NCBI GenBank assembly: GCA_029204225.1 | Contig: CM055111.1 | Location: 6,745,418 to 6,774,853 of the forward strand | DNA: 29,436 nucleotides | DNA from: Diphasiastrum complanatum | Lineage: Eukaryota > Streptophyta > Lycopodiopsida > Lycopodiales > Lycopodiaceae | Reading direction: 5' to 3' | In this document: in pieces, positions 9,887-19,080 of the stretch | Numbering within the stretch: the first letter of the stretch is position 1 | How the letters are laid out: every line of letters begins with the position of its first letter | Translations under genes and position numbers: made by a program | Notes under the pieces: generated by a model | Seen by the model: the letters and a program-made list of their open reading frames with translations, nothing else | What the model was told of the DNA's origin: nothing | Database searches by the model: none

Positions 9887-9896
9887 CTCCCTCCTC
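9887..9896 (-). other. Polypurine tract of copia element 1
   Basis: GAGGAGGGAG on the minus strand lies between the end of the RNase H frame and the LTR start TGTGAAAATTG. Confidence 0.7.
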
Positions 9897-9907
9897 AATA
9901 TTGGATG

Positions 9908-10823
9908 CTAGTTTTGACATAGATCTTGAACACATTCCAAGATAGATCTATGCTTATAATACAGGTCCTTTCCCAATAGTTTGGTGAAGATATCAGCCAC
10001 ACACTCCAATGAAGAGACATGTTGAAGCACCACCTCTTTGGCAATCCCTCACAAAGTGATGAGCAATCTCAATGTGCTTGCTTCTAGCATGGAAAACTGG
10101 ATTGGTTGCCAAGCTTTGGGCTGAAAGGTTGTCAAAATAGATGATTGGTGTCTTCTTAGCTTCCAGCAAGTGAAGATCCAATAGCATCCTCTTTATTCAA
10201 AGCATCTCCTTGGTGCATGTTGTCAATGCCTTGTACTCGGCCTCGGTGGAAGATAGAGAGATAGTAGGTTGCTTCTTTGATAGCCATGAGATAGCTCCCT
10301 CTTCAAGATATATTGCAAAAGCACTTGTTGACTTCCTATCCATTTGATCACCTGGAAAATCTGAATCTGAGAAACCACAAAGGTTAGGTGAAGATCCTTC
10401 ATACAATATGCCAAAATCTCTAGATCCCGAGAGGTATCTTAGTACTCTCTTTCCTAGCTTCCAATGAGCCTCACTAGGATCTTGCATGAATTGACTTAGT
10501 TTACTTACCACATAGCTTAGATCAGGTCTTGTGATGGTTAACCAAATAAGAGATTCTATGAGCTTTCTATAGAGAGTAATGTCCTTGAAGGATCTTTCAT
10601 TACCTCTTATAGATAGCTTTACATTTGATTCCATAGGAGTAGAAACTACTTTGCAATTTTCCATATGAAATCTTTTTAGAATAGAGTTAGAATACTTCTC
10701 TTGACAAATGAAAGTAGTCCTAACAATCTCTATTTCTAAGATATAGTAAAGCTTACCAAGATCTTGCATCTCAAACTTACTTTTAAGTGCCATCTTGATG
10801 TCATCTATATCTTCATTGCTATC
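9908..10823 (-). pseudogene. Ty1/copia reverse transcriptase-RNase H remnant (element 1)
   Basis: Reading leftward from 10823, the frame starts inside reverse transcriptase with SKFEMQDLGKLYYILEIEIV. It goes on through YRKLIESLIWLTITRPDLSY and then VSKLSQFM. RNase H follows: SDSDFPGDQMDRKSTSAFAI, AISWLSKKQPTISLSSTEAE, FDNLSAQSLATNPVFHARSK and HHFVRD. A TGA at 10197-10199 replaces the Trp expected in the EA..W motif, and the frame reopens immediately. A frameshift near 10045 follows HFVRD; beyond it KEVVLQHVSS and ADIFTKLL complete RNase H, with a stop at 9908. The upstream half of pol is missing because an LTR begins at 10824 inside the reverse transcriptase. Confidence 0.92.
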
Positions 10824-11282
10824 TGTTGTGGGTATTTCATGTATACAAATACTGTTGGCCAAGCCTTGCCTAGTGGGCCTCGCCATAGTATAGTAGAATA
10901 ATAAGTGCAAGGCACTGGCATCATGTGTGTATAAGCCCAGCCACCAATGAGCACAAGTAGCAAGTTGTAATTTCTAGGAATAAGAGACTAGGGGCTTAAA
11001 ACTCTAAAATGACATTAGAGGCCCTAAATCAAGTTGCAAATAAAAAAGCTAAAAGAGCCCAACTTAAAACTCACATGAATCATGTGAGTGCCCTTGTGTT
11101 TTCTTAGCACCATTATATTTAAGTTGTGTTCCTCTGAAAGGCTTGGATTAGAATCCTTGTCCCAATGAAGTGGCCAATGAGAGTAAATGAGGCTCACCTC
11201 TAAAATCTATAAGAGGGAGTCATTTCCTTTGTATTGCATCATCTTCCATTCTCATTCTAATAAAACTCTCTTGGTTTCTCCA

Positions 11283-11359
<77 letters not shown>

Positions 11360-11550
11360 GTTGGGATAGAATAGCTTTGGGTAGGCGCTCGAGCCCCCAA
11401 AGCCTTTCTCAACCTAGGCGTTCTTTCTCTCCCTCTCTCCACTCTCTTTCTCCTCTCTCTCCTCTCCCTCTCTCTTGTTGCTATGCAGGTGAAGGCGAGG
11501 TTGCCGCTCTTAGCGACGAACCCCTATGCTACATCGACGACGACACAACA
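10824..11550 (+). mobile_element. 5' LTR of a tRNA-Asp-primed LTR element
   Basis: It starts TGTTGTGGGTATTTC at 10824 and ends ACAACA at 11550, one base before a primer-binding site, so both edges are supported. It interrupts the copia reverse transcriptase. It shares ordered blocks with 14318-15095: the TGTTG.GGGTATT start, GTATAAGCCC.., CAATGAGCAC and ACTCACATGAATC(A/T)TGTGA. TATA-like CTATAAGAGG is at 11206. A 69-bp (TC)n microsatellite lies near the 3' end, followed by a further pyrimidine-rich stretch. Confidence 0.75.
11289..11357. repeat. (TC)n microsatellite, about 34 units
   Basis: An uninterrupted TC dinucleotide run inside the LTR, continuing into a degenerate CT-rich stretch up to about 11475. 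The run is perfect, although the LTR around it has diverged from its relative. Confidence 0.98.
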
Positions 11551-11551
11551 G

Positions 11552-11569
11552 TGGCGCCGTTGCCAGGGA
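11552..11569 (+). other. Primer-binding site, tRNA-Asp type
   Basis: TGGCGCCGTTGCCAGGGA differs by one base from the complement of the 3' end of plant tRNA-Asp (usual TGGCGCCGTTGCCGGGGA), from established knowledge of Ty3/gypsy elements. It begins one base after the LTR end. Confidence 0.85.
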
Positions 11570-12181
11570 GCACCACACACTCGTTTCGCCGCATAGCTTT
11601 CTTACTCACTTTCTCTTTTCCTCTATCTCTCTCTTTCTTCTCTCTCATCATTCTTTTTCATCAAAAAATCAAAATTTTTAAGAATAGAATAGTGTGAGTA
11701 GTGTTAGTTTTTGCCATTTTCTTCGTGATTTTTTTGTTTGTTTGCACTGTAGGGAGAGATTGTGGGATGGAAGGATCAGATCCAAGCACCCAATCCCTTC
11801 GTAAATCCATACAATCCATAAAAATCAGAAAAAAAGCTCAAAATCTGTTTTTGGAGGGAAAAAGAGAGGCAAAATCTCATCAAATTTTGATTTCTCAAAA
11901 ACCAGTGGGCATGAACCTTCGCATGACTGGCAGCAGCTCCAGGGTACTGTCCCAGACCTGCATAGAAGCCTGCGAGGGATAGTTCCCATCAGATTTTGAA
12001 AAAACAGAGAAAAACCCAAAAAAATTCAAAAATCCTTTGTAAAAAAAAAAAAGTTCAAAACTCAAAACTAACCTTCGCAGAGCTCTCTGAAGTTCCATCT
12101 CACTGAGACCAGGACACATAATTAAGCAAATCTTGAAGCAATTCACCAACCAGTTACTTTGCGACATTCTAGTGCTGAACT
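11570..12181 (+). other. Untranslated leader of the tRNA-Asp-primed element
   Basis: About 600 bp between primer-binding site and gag. It is pyrimidine-rich at first, then A-rich, with AACCTTCGCA at about 11915 and again near 12070, and a poly-A run at 12041-12052. Open frames at 11701-11982 and on the minus strand resemble no known protein. Confidence 0.5.
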
Positions 12182-12717
12182 ATGGAGACCGCCCTTGTAG
12201 GATTATTGAAATTTAAAAAGTTTCTTGCTGAAACAATCCGAGACTACACCTATCGGATCTATCATCTAGTGAAGGATTGTAATCCACCGATTCCTGAACA
12301 GATCGTCATGGCAAAATACTATGTTGGACTGCCCAAAAGGATCAGATCTGTTATGGCATAATTAGCATCATATGCGTCACCTGTATAACTCTGTAAGGAT
12401 GCTGCCAAGATGGAAATCTCACTCGGGAAGAAGGATCTTCCCTATCTAGATGGGGAATCAGAGGAACAAAGGTCGACAACGAGCAATGATCCAACAAGAA
12501 TGGAACCCCATGCAAGACAACAAAGTGCAGCAAGGTCAAGCTGAACAAGTGCAACGGAAGACCCAGAACCTTGCACTTTAAGCTGTCAGCAAGCTTATGC
12601 TCGCTCTATTAAGTTTCTTGAAAAGGACAAATGTACCTTCTGCTTTGGAGATCATCCAAGTACCAGGTGTCCAATCAAGAATCCGCGCTTGTTAAAAGGA
12701 CAAAATATAGAGCAATA
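12182..12717 (+). pseudogene. Retrotransposon gag with zinc knuckle (broken)
   Basis: From ATG at 12182 the frame reads LKFKKFLAETIRDYTYRIYH, then IPEQIVMAKYYVGLPKRIRS. This matches the helical core of plant gypsy gag (a V.DY...F..L segment followed by ..YY.GLP..IR). A TAA near 12359 and further stops break it. After them KFLEKDKCTFCFGDHPSTRC supplies a CX2CX3HX4C zinc knuckle (12634-12672), one residue shorter than the classic CX2CX4HX4C. Gag would package the element RNA. No protease or reverse transcriptase follows before the next LTR. Confidence 0.7.
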
Positions 12718-12856
12718 GGCTTGTCGACAACAAGATCCAGTGGTTCAACGGTCATAAGTAGAATCAAGCCAACAAGGAGCTCACCAGAAGGGTGGATGTT
12801 AGATTGATCCATCTAAATCACGAGTTTCTTCAACAAACAGTGGCAAGGTAAAAGTT

Positions 12857-13300
12857 TTGGTTATATCCTCTTGCATGTCACCGAATTCAATGAAGGACCA
12901 TAACAGCCTACCAATCTATTTTGTGGAAGATCATAAGGGAAATCTGTTACCGGTGTATGCCTATCAACTTAGAGGTGATGGCATACTACACTCAGTTAGG
13001 TGCTATGGATACAGAGGAAAACACTGGACTGATCCCACTGCCCCAGATAACAAAAGGTCTCCTGAGAACCTGATTGAAGACAACGACGACGACGCTCCAC
13101 CAGTTGTCGAGGCCGCTACCACACAAGCCCCTCTCAGTGCCAGCGTACTGGCAGTTTCAACAGATTTAATGACGACATACCAAACCTTGGGGACATACAT
13201 CCAGGAGGCGGTAGCAGCCAAGGCCATTTTGGACAGCAGGGTACTCCACTTGGTGACAAGTAACACCCAGCTACGAGTGAAACTCACGAAGCTGCAATAA
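12857..13300 (+). CDS. Unknown protein frame in the same element, possible coiled coil
   Basis: An open frame of 147 codons. The first third (LPIYFVEDHKGNLLPVYAYQ, then LRGDGILHSV) looks globular. An acidic linker EDNDDDAPP follows, and then an Ala/Leu/Gln-rich part ending in LVTSNTQLRVKLTKLQ. The reading continues, broken by stops, as ETENMRLGAKVKALQSEKL to about 13560, so a longer coiled-coil protein is likely. It lies after gag and before the related LTR, where pol would be expected. No catalytic motif is visible. Plant gypsy elements of the Tat/Athila groups often carry extra frames, but I cannot match this one. Confidence 0.45.
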   Translation: MVISSCMSPNSMKDHNSLPIYFVEDHKGNLLPVYAYQLRGDGILHSVRCYGYRGKHWTDPTAPDNKRSPENLIEDNDDDAPPVVEAATTQAPLSASVLAVSTDLMTTYQTLGTYIQEAVAAKAILDSRVLHLVTSNTQLRVKLTKLQ

Positions 13301-14317
13301 GAGCTTATTATAGCTCAACAACATGAATAAGACGGGCACTGGGAGATCGCCAGGCTGCAGCAGAAGGAGGATGGCCTCAACCTATATATCCAAAGCCTCT
13401 CCAAAGCGTTGATAGAGGCCTCCACAAAGGTGTAGGAGCTTCAGTCCGAAGCCTCCCAACGACTTGCTCCCCTCCAGACGCAGCTACAAATTTATGAAAC
13501 AGAGAATATGCGCCTGGGGGCAAAAGTGAAAGCATTACAAAGTGAAAAACTCGCCTAGCTAGCTTAACTCGCACCGGACTCAAAGCCGCTCTCTCAAGCA
13601 GAGATGCAGGTCCTAGCCAAAGCCAAGAGGAAGGACAAGCCTCGTCATCAAGAGGCTCATGCACGATATCTACCATCCAGGCCTTCCGACGACCAAAGTC
13701 CATGGAGGAGAAAAGAAACAAATTTCTAGCTAAGTATCCCCACGAGTCATCAAGAGGCGGCTGGCAGATATCATTTTCGGCGCAGACAATAAAACACAAC
13801 GAGCTGCAAGCACTACCCGCCCTCCACCCACAACCAGAGTGGCGTCAGCAGCTCTTTGAAAGAGACCCTGCGGCCATCAGGGCCTATGTGACAAGTCCAC
13901 AACAACTACAGGTGAACGCGCACTTCCTGCCATGCACACGACGATTCAAATGGGTGGAATGCGGCACCCCTCTAGACAAGATCACTATTTAGAACTTCAA
14001 TTGGCAAAGAATTCCATCAGAGGATGATTGGGATATAGATGTAGACGTCTAAAGGGCTCTCACCCTATTTGTCAATAGATATTTCAACTGTCCTGATCCA
14101 ACAGTCCGCGAGACAGCCACTTACGTTCGGGACTTAGAGCACTTAATGGGGATTGAAACCAAGTGGGACAATTTTCTTCCTCCCATATTCTTTGATCCTA
14201 ATAAGGTGCTAGCCTCTGACAAAGTCGAAGATCAGCTGTCAGTTGCTCGGGTCTATTACCGAGCTGCATTCCTTGGCGATCCCTAGAGCGACCGACACTA
14301 CTTCAGGCCGTGGATCC
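13301..14317 (+). pseudogene. Decayed continuation of the unknown element protein
   Basis: Several frames in succession keep a protein-like composition despite stops. Examples are LHPQPEWRQQLFERDPAAIR at about 13820-13880, KWVECGTPLDKITI ending at 13992, and LFVNRYFNCPDPTVRETATY then VRDLEHLMGIETKWDNFLPP at about 14070-14180. The regular, Glu/Arg-rich sequence and GC content above the flanks suggest a formerly coding stretch. I recognise no family. It ends just before the LTR start at 14318; no purine tract is seen there. Confidence 0.4.
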
Positions 14318-15095
14318 TGTTGGGGGTATTCTCGACGAATTGTAAATAAATAATATTGGCCAATAAAATGTGTTGTGAGGGCATGTCATCCTGCGCGTAT
14401 AAGCCCATGGCCCAATGAGCACGCAAGTTGAGTTGTAAATAAAATAATAGACTTGGGCCCCTTGTAATAAAGATAAAACTTGAGGCCCAAAGTCAATTTT
14501 AAACTTAGAATTTACTTTTTAGAGTTGGGTCCAATTTTGGACTCACATGAATCTTGTGATTTGCAGTGTACTTTTTGTGGACCCTTGGATCAAGTTGGGT
14601 CCAAGATGAATGGATAGGATCAATGTAAATATTAGCCAATAGGATTTTGGGGCAAGGGCCTTCCCCATTTATAAAAAGACACCATTTGTACTCTATTTCC
14701 ATGCTTAATGAGAAGGAGAAAACTCTACCACTTTTTGGAGAGAAGCATCCTCATTTGCTAGTTACTACTTGCTAATGCTTTTGATTGTGTTTTCCATTGC
14801 TTTCTATTTTCATGTTTATCGGTCGTCTTAGTTAATGTTTCTCCATTAGCAAGCATAAGGAGCATTTGAGCTAACCTCCACTCTCACCCTCTATCTCTCA
14901 TTTTCCCTCTTCTCTTCTCAATCTCTTCTAATCTTCCCTTTCCTTTCACCTACAATCATGATGAAGGTAGTTTAGAGGAATAGAGTTAGTGGAAGTAGCG
15001 TTAGTGGTGGTAGAGTTAGACGAAAAGTAGGGAACTAACTAAAGTAGCATCTATGCATAGTTAGGTGCCTATCCAATGAATAACCCTTGTTGACA
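14318..15095 (+). mobile_element. Second, diverged LTR of the same family
   Basis: It starts TGTTGGGGGTATTCTCG and shares ordered blocks with the LTR at 10824: TATTGGCCAA, GTATAAGCCCA, CCAATGAGCACG, ACTCACATGAATCTTGTGA, a TATAAAAAG TATA-like box at about 14672, then a CT-rich stretch. The end is placed at TTGACA (15095). Divergence from the first LTR is large, the bases after the end (GTTGG) do not repeat those before the first LTR (CTATC), and no purine tract precedes it. It may be the aged 3' LTR or a separate insertion. Confidence 0.6.
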
Positions 15096-15717
15096 GTTGG
15101 GAGGGCTATTACCACAGCTGATCGAAGACCCTACACTCATTCAGAACGTTTTTATCAAAATCATAAAAGTAGAAGAGCACTCTATTCAGAGATTTGTAGC
15201 ACCCTCGTCCGCATCAACATTTCCTGATTCATTGACCGTATATACCATGTATAGTTGTCACAGAAGCCAAATACTTCCAAGTACAACAACTTACCTAATC
15301 AGGTGACAAATAATTACTGTAGTTAGTACATGGATGAATTCTATAAATAAATCATTCAGGCACACTCTATGCAATGCTCTGTCCATGAGACGAATGATTT
15401 TGAGCCTCCCAGTTACGCCGTCATTATGCTTGTAACTGCTATTTTGTTGTGCTTCAGTGTAATATAGCAGCATCACATTTTTCTACCGTAGATGAATGCT
15501 TGTTGTGATTTGAATGCACTTCATTGTTGTTTGATCACACTTGTTCACTCACTCTGATCAGAACATGGACGTCTACATCTTAGCATAAACATAGGACGTC
15601 TACATATATGTTGTGAGTATATGTAGACGTCTTCAATTCGTGCAGGCTTTATCTTTTTCATGGCATCGACATATATTCTCCTATCTCCGTTGCCAAAAAC
15701 TATTTTGTTTTTTCTTC
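15096..15717. other. Non-coding stretch with a GACGTC palindrome
   Basis: No gene is recognised. An open frame from 15097 to 15306 has no familiar motif. The copia element interrupted at 10823 does not resume here. The notable item is the palindrome at 15595-15631. Confidence 0.5.
15595..15631. repeat. Perfect 14-bp inverted repeat (GACGTCTACATATA)
   Basis: GACGTCTACATATA at 15595-15608 and its exact reverse complement at 15618-15631 flank a 9-bp loop. A further GACGTCTACAT sits just upstream (about 15568), and ATGTAGACGTCTA recurs near 14039. Confidence 0.9.
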
Positions 15718-16174
15718 CAATCTTGAATCACTCCAGCCATTTCTAAGAAAGGCATTCCAAGAAGGAATTGATAGGTGGGTGGTTCATTGGGAAGGTCGTA
15801 CGACACACTCTATGGTAAAAAAATTAAACCTAGTAAATTGCTTATGTGACCAACAAGCGTTGTCATTCTTTGGTCAGCCATTCGTACTTAGGCTTTTCCA
15901 ATGTGGATATTCCCCATGCCTTTGCTAAGGACAAGACAATAATATTCACGCCAGGTTCAGTATTGAGAATGGATGGGTAAGATTTGTAGTGCACTGGTAA
16001 AGAGATGTTGTTACCTTTAGCAACACCTATATGAAGTAAGCTCATGTCTACATTATGAACCACTTCAGCATTTTTTGGTTGTCTCAACTCATCTGGTATA
16101 TCAGGCTGCTGGGAGCTTTGTAGAATGGCATTCCACAAGGGCTTGGAAAACTTGACGGTCGTGTAGAAGGGCAT
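15718..16174 (-). pseudogene. Retrotransposon aspartic protease remnant (inactive)
   Basis: On the minus strand, ISLPVHYKSYPSILNTEPGV followed by NIIVLSLAKAWGI matches the first half of a gypsy protease, but the catalytic D-T/S-G triad reads NTE. After a stop near 15863 and a frame change, PPTYQFLLGMPFLEMAGVIQ supplies the typical LLG.PFL segment of the C-terminal half (about 15720-15775). The protease would mature gag and pol. Here the missing Asp and internal stops make it dead. It follows the zinc-knuckle gag at 16256-16852 in the expected gag-protease order. Confidence 0.7.
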
Positions 16175-16255
16175 AGTAATTTGGGCCTTTAAGAGATTGG
16201 AAAGAACCTATATTCCTCGTGGTGGTTCCCCTTGCGTAGATAGCTAGACAGATGG

Positions 16256-16852
16256 CTAAGTAGAAATCTTATCTTTAGCTCTATCACACTCATCTCGAAA
16301 TTCATGGTATTGTCTTTGAGCTTCTATAGGGTCAGGGTAGGATTGTGGAATCATGAAAGTATTAGCACTAGGTTGTGGTTGTGTTGGGTCTTTATTCTGA
16401 TCTAAGGCCCTATGTTGCACTTTTGTGACATCAAGCAACGGTTCTTCAGATACCCTATGTGCTGAAATTGTCTTTTTGATTTGGTTAGGAAAATCTTTAT
16501 AGAAATGCCTTCTGACACAATCAACACATTCATCTACAAGTTGATATCGTAGTCTACATTCACTTTGAAAGTGATTGGTTTCTCCGCATACAAAGCATCT
16601 CTCCTGAAGTGTTGAAGGAAAAATTGCATAACTATCTTGGTTGGCTTGACTAGGTTGCTCCTTTGGATAATATTGCTCGTTCGGATAGGAGGTAGATGCC
16701 TCATCTATGTACATGTTATTAATACCTTCATCGTACGAAGGTTCATAGGTCGAGGTGTCATAAGAGGTGTTCTGGACCACGTTGGCCTGTATGTGAGGTC
16801 GGTTTTGTTGATTTGGCATGTTTGGTTGAGCAGATCCTCTTGGACCTGGAGT
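16256..16852 (-). pseudogene. Gag C-terminal part with zinc knuckle
   Basis: An open minus-strand frame of about 200 codons. A Gln/Asn/Pro/Tyr-rich linker leads to CFVCGETNHFQSEC (near 16557-16598), a classic CX2CX4HX4C zinc knuckle that binds element RNA. CVDCVRRHFY follows and may be a degraded second knuckle. A polar tail ends at 16256. Formally the frame extends to 16894, but the first residues are LTR DNA of the neighbouring copia-derived element, so the true gag sequence begins near 16852 with PGPRGSAQPN. The N-terminal half is missing. Protease sequence lies directly downstream. Confidence 0.75.
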
Positions 16853-16854
16853 CA

Positions 16855-16935
16855 TGAAAACATAGTTTAAACACCCGACCGGATTAATCACCACATCACA
16901 ACATCAAGTGCAACAAGACAAGACAACAGAATTGC
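16855..16935 (-). mobile_element. LTR end fragment of the gag-only copia element
   Basis: About 80 bp matching 18835-18914 with roughly 93% identity, which on the minus strand is the LTR part just before the primer-binding site. On the minus strand it ends ATGTTTTCA at 16855. It lies 24 bp past the gag stop, so everything between gag and the LTR tail has been lost or was never present. It marks the edge with the zinc-knuckle gag fragment. Confidence 0.75.
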
Positions 16936-16958
16936 CTAGGAATCCTTTTCCATCCTTT

Positions 16959-17603
16959 CTACTTGCCTTTAGCAAGCAAGGCTTGATCCTCCTGTGGGGT
17001 TTGCCTTGACTTCACCACTTCGTGACGCTGCTCTTCTTGCAACATGATTCCGTGGAAGTCTTCAAAAGTAGGCAACCTCTCCCTCAAAGCAATGCCGCTC
17101 ACAAACATCTGTAGCCCTTCCGAGACACCGCTCATTGTGGTATGTACCAATTCAACGTCCCTAATTGGTTCTCCAATTGCCACAAGTTGATCTCTCAGCT
17201 CTTTTATCCTAGTGAAGAAAGATCCCACTGACTCACTTTCTTCCATCCTTATTGCGTTCAATCTCGACTTCAAGAACATGGCCCGAGCTGGATTGCAAGT
17301 TTGAAATTGCATTCTAAGAGCTTCCCAAGCTCCCCTAGCCATCGTGGCATCACTTGTATGAGTGATTACATGGTCTTTCACTGAAAGATTGATTAAGGAC
17401 AATGCTCTCTGCGCCTTTTTATCAAAGACCCTCATGTCACCTGGAGTGGTATTTGGCCGGACTTTAATACCTGCCACAATCTCCCTTAACTCTTTCTCCA
17501 TCAAAATGCTATTCATTTTGAATTTCCAGATGTTGTAGTTAGAAGCCCCATCAAGTTTGCTTGCATCGCCCAAAATTGCCTCATTGATGTTTTCCATCTC
17601 CAA
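16959..17603 (-). CDS. Ty1/copia gag polyprotein N-terminal domain (UBN2/DUF4219-like)
   Basis: An uninterrupted frame of 214 codons from ATG at 17603. The start, SKLDGASNYNIWKFKMNSIL, is the typical copia gag opening (L.G.NY..W...M). The core has AWEALRMQF, then FLKSRLNAIRMEESESVGSF, then FTRIKELRDQL, all hallmarks of the UBN2 domain. It ends TPQEDQALLAKGK and stops just where a zinc knuckle usually begins; the knuckle and all of pol are absent. The gag would form particles. Being fully open among ruined neighbours suggests a younger element, or one spread as a gag-only parasite. Upstream are its leader and an iMet primer-binding site. Confidence 0.92.
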   Translation of the reverse strand: MEMENINEAILGDASKLDGASNYNIWKFKMNSILMEKELREIVAGIKVRPNTTPGDMRVFDKKAQRALSLINLSVKDHVITHTSDATMARGAWEALRMQFQTCNPARAMFLKSRLNAIRMEESESVGSFFTRIKELRDQLVAIGEPIRDVELVHTTMSGVSEGLQMFVSGIALRERLPTFEDFHGIMLQEEQRHEVVKSRQTPQEDQALLAKGK

Positions 17604-18814
17604 ACTGCTTGAAACTCCATCTATAGGCTATAAAGTGTATGCCGAAGCCAACCGTGATGTCAAAAATCACAAATAATGACCTGCAATTTTTGGCTTACTA
17701 GGCCATCTGCCACTCTTTCGCCAAATTGAAAGCCAAATTGGCGTCGCTTTCCGAAATGCTTCTCATCACCAACTCCCATTTACCTGCCCAGTGAAATGGT
17801 GAAATCACTTCTGGCACGTTCCGAACATTTTCTCTGCGACAATCACTCTGTTTTGGTGTACCGTACTTGCAGGTACAGTCAGGGTTCCCTTCGTTTGGAG
17901 GAGATAGTCTTTTGTTTGGCCAAAATAGGCTAAAGGAGGTGAAAATAAGGGCAATTTGGATTTTTGAATTGTTTCTTCAGTGTGAAGAAACTTCACCCTT
18001 CAAAAACTTGGGACCCATCAATTATTTCAGTTTGAAGATTTTTAATGAAGTTGCAATGCACTTTGCACTTCAAACCCCTTCAAGCTTTTTCACTAGCCAT
18101 CTAATGGCTCTTCTACAGGCTCACATTAGTCCTTAGTTGCCCGATCCTGACCATCGAACTAGTGTGGAGGTCGATCAACAAATGTCCATGATTATGTGCA
18201 TCGAATAACACTCCCTCCATACACAATACACCTGCAACCGCTACAGGCCTATTTGAACTGGTCGTGCAGTTGATCTGCGAGCTCTCTCACACCATCTTCA
18301 TGCTGATTTCCAGCGATGGCCGCCCTTCTATCTCCTCCAACATTTCATGGCCGCCCACGACTTCTTACAGGCAGAATCACACTGCTAGGACGCCCATCAT
18401 CAGCTACTTACAACTCTGAAAATGTCCTCCTACAAGGAGATATCCACGGTTTTGCTCTTTGAAACCCTAACAGCTTTGAAGAGAAGGATATATTGGGCTT
18501 TACTCAAGCTTTTCCTGAGCTTTCACTTGCAGCTCCTATCTGGCTGAGGTTGCCCTACAGCAGACAATATTCTGCTCCAAATCGCTCTTCAAACGGTGTT
18601 CGATTGGATTCAAACCAATCACACACGCCAAGCAACCCTTCAGAAGATTTTTCAGCTTCACTTTTTTTTGCTTGCCCTCTGATTCAGCTGACAATCCCCT
18701 GCCTCTGAATCTTCTTACAATTTTGAGCTATTCCACGAATCTCCACAGACTCAGTTTTGTGCTTCCTAACCAACAAACCATCGTGAATTCACAACTGGTG
18801 ATTCAAGCCACCAA
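17604..18814 (-). other. Leader between primer-binding site and copia gag
   Basis: About 1.2 kb with no recognisable protein on either strand. It has several scattered open frames (17867-18136 and 18493-18708 on plus) that match nothing. This is long for a copia leader, which usually spans less than a few hundred bases, so it may contain inserted or captured DNA. Confidence 0.5.
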
Positions 18815-18828
18815 GGGCTCTGATACCA
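18815..18828 (-). other. Primer-binding site, tRNA-iMet type
   Basis: Minus strand TGGTATCAGAGCCC matches the complement of the initiator tRNA-Met 3' end, the usual primer of plant copia elements. The repeated LTR end lies a few bases upstream on the minus strand. Confidence 0.9.
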
Positions 18829-18834
18829 AGTTAA

Positions 18835-19080
18835 GAAAACACAGTTTAAACACCCGACCGGATCAATCACCACAGCACAATGTCAAGTGCAACAAGACAA
18901 GACAACATAATTGCTCTCCTCAAACTGTATATTCAACTAATGAGTAAGTACAAAGATAAGTTGCTTAAAAGCACTCAAAGGGCTCGTAAAAGAAAGATGG
19001 CCCGATAACTCTAGAACTAAGCACACGTGGTGCCGTCAAAATAAGAAAGCACTGTATAAGTTGATCATTGCTATTTTAAC
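18835..19080 (-). mobile_element. 5' LTR of the gag-only copia element
   Basis: The 80 bp next to the primer-binding site recur at 16855-16935, which identifies this as LTR. The outer end is not defined; about 19080 is a guess based on typical copia LTR length and loss of recognisable features. CACGTGTG occurs at about 19024. Confidence 0.55.

Noticed and set aside
11187-11697. Open frames across the TC repeat
   Set aside because: Poly Ser/Leu from the dinucleotide repeat, inside an LTR.
13377-13799. 140-codon minus-strand frame
   Set aside because: It is antisense to a formerly coding, Ala/Gln/Leu-rich plus-strand region and has no motif; a shadow.
10818-15112. GCTATC/GCTATT as target duplication for the 10824-15095 pair of LTRs
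   Set aside because: The second copy lies about 12 bp beyond the best LTR end and differs by one base; probably chance.
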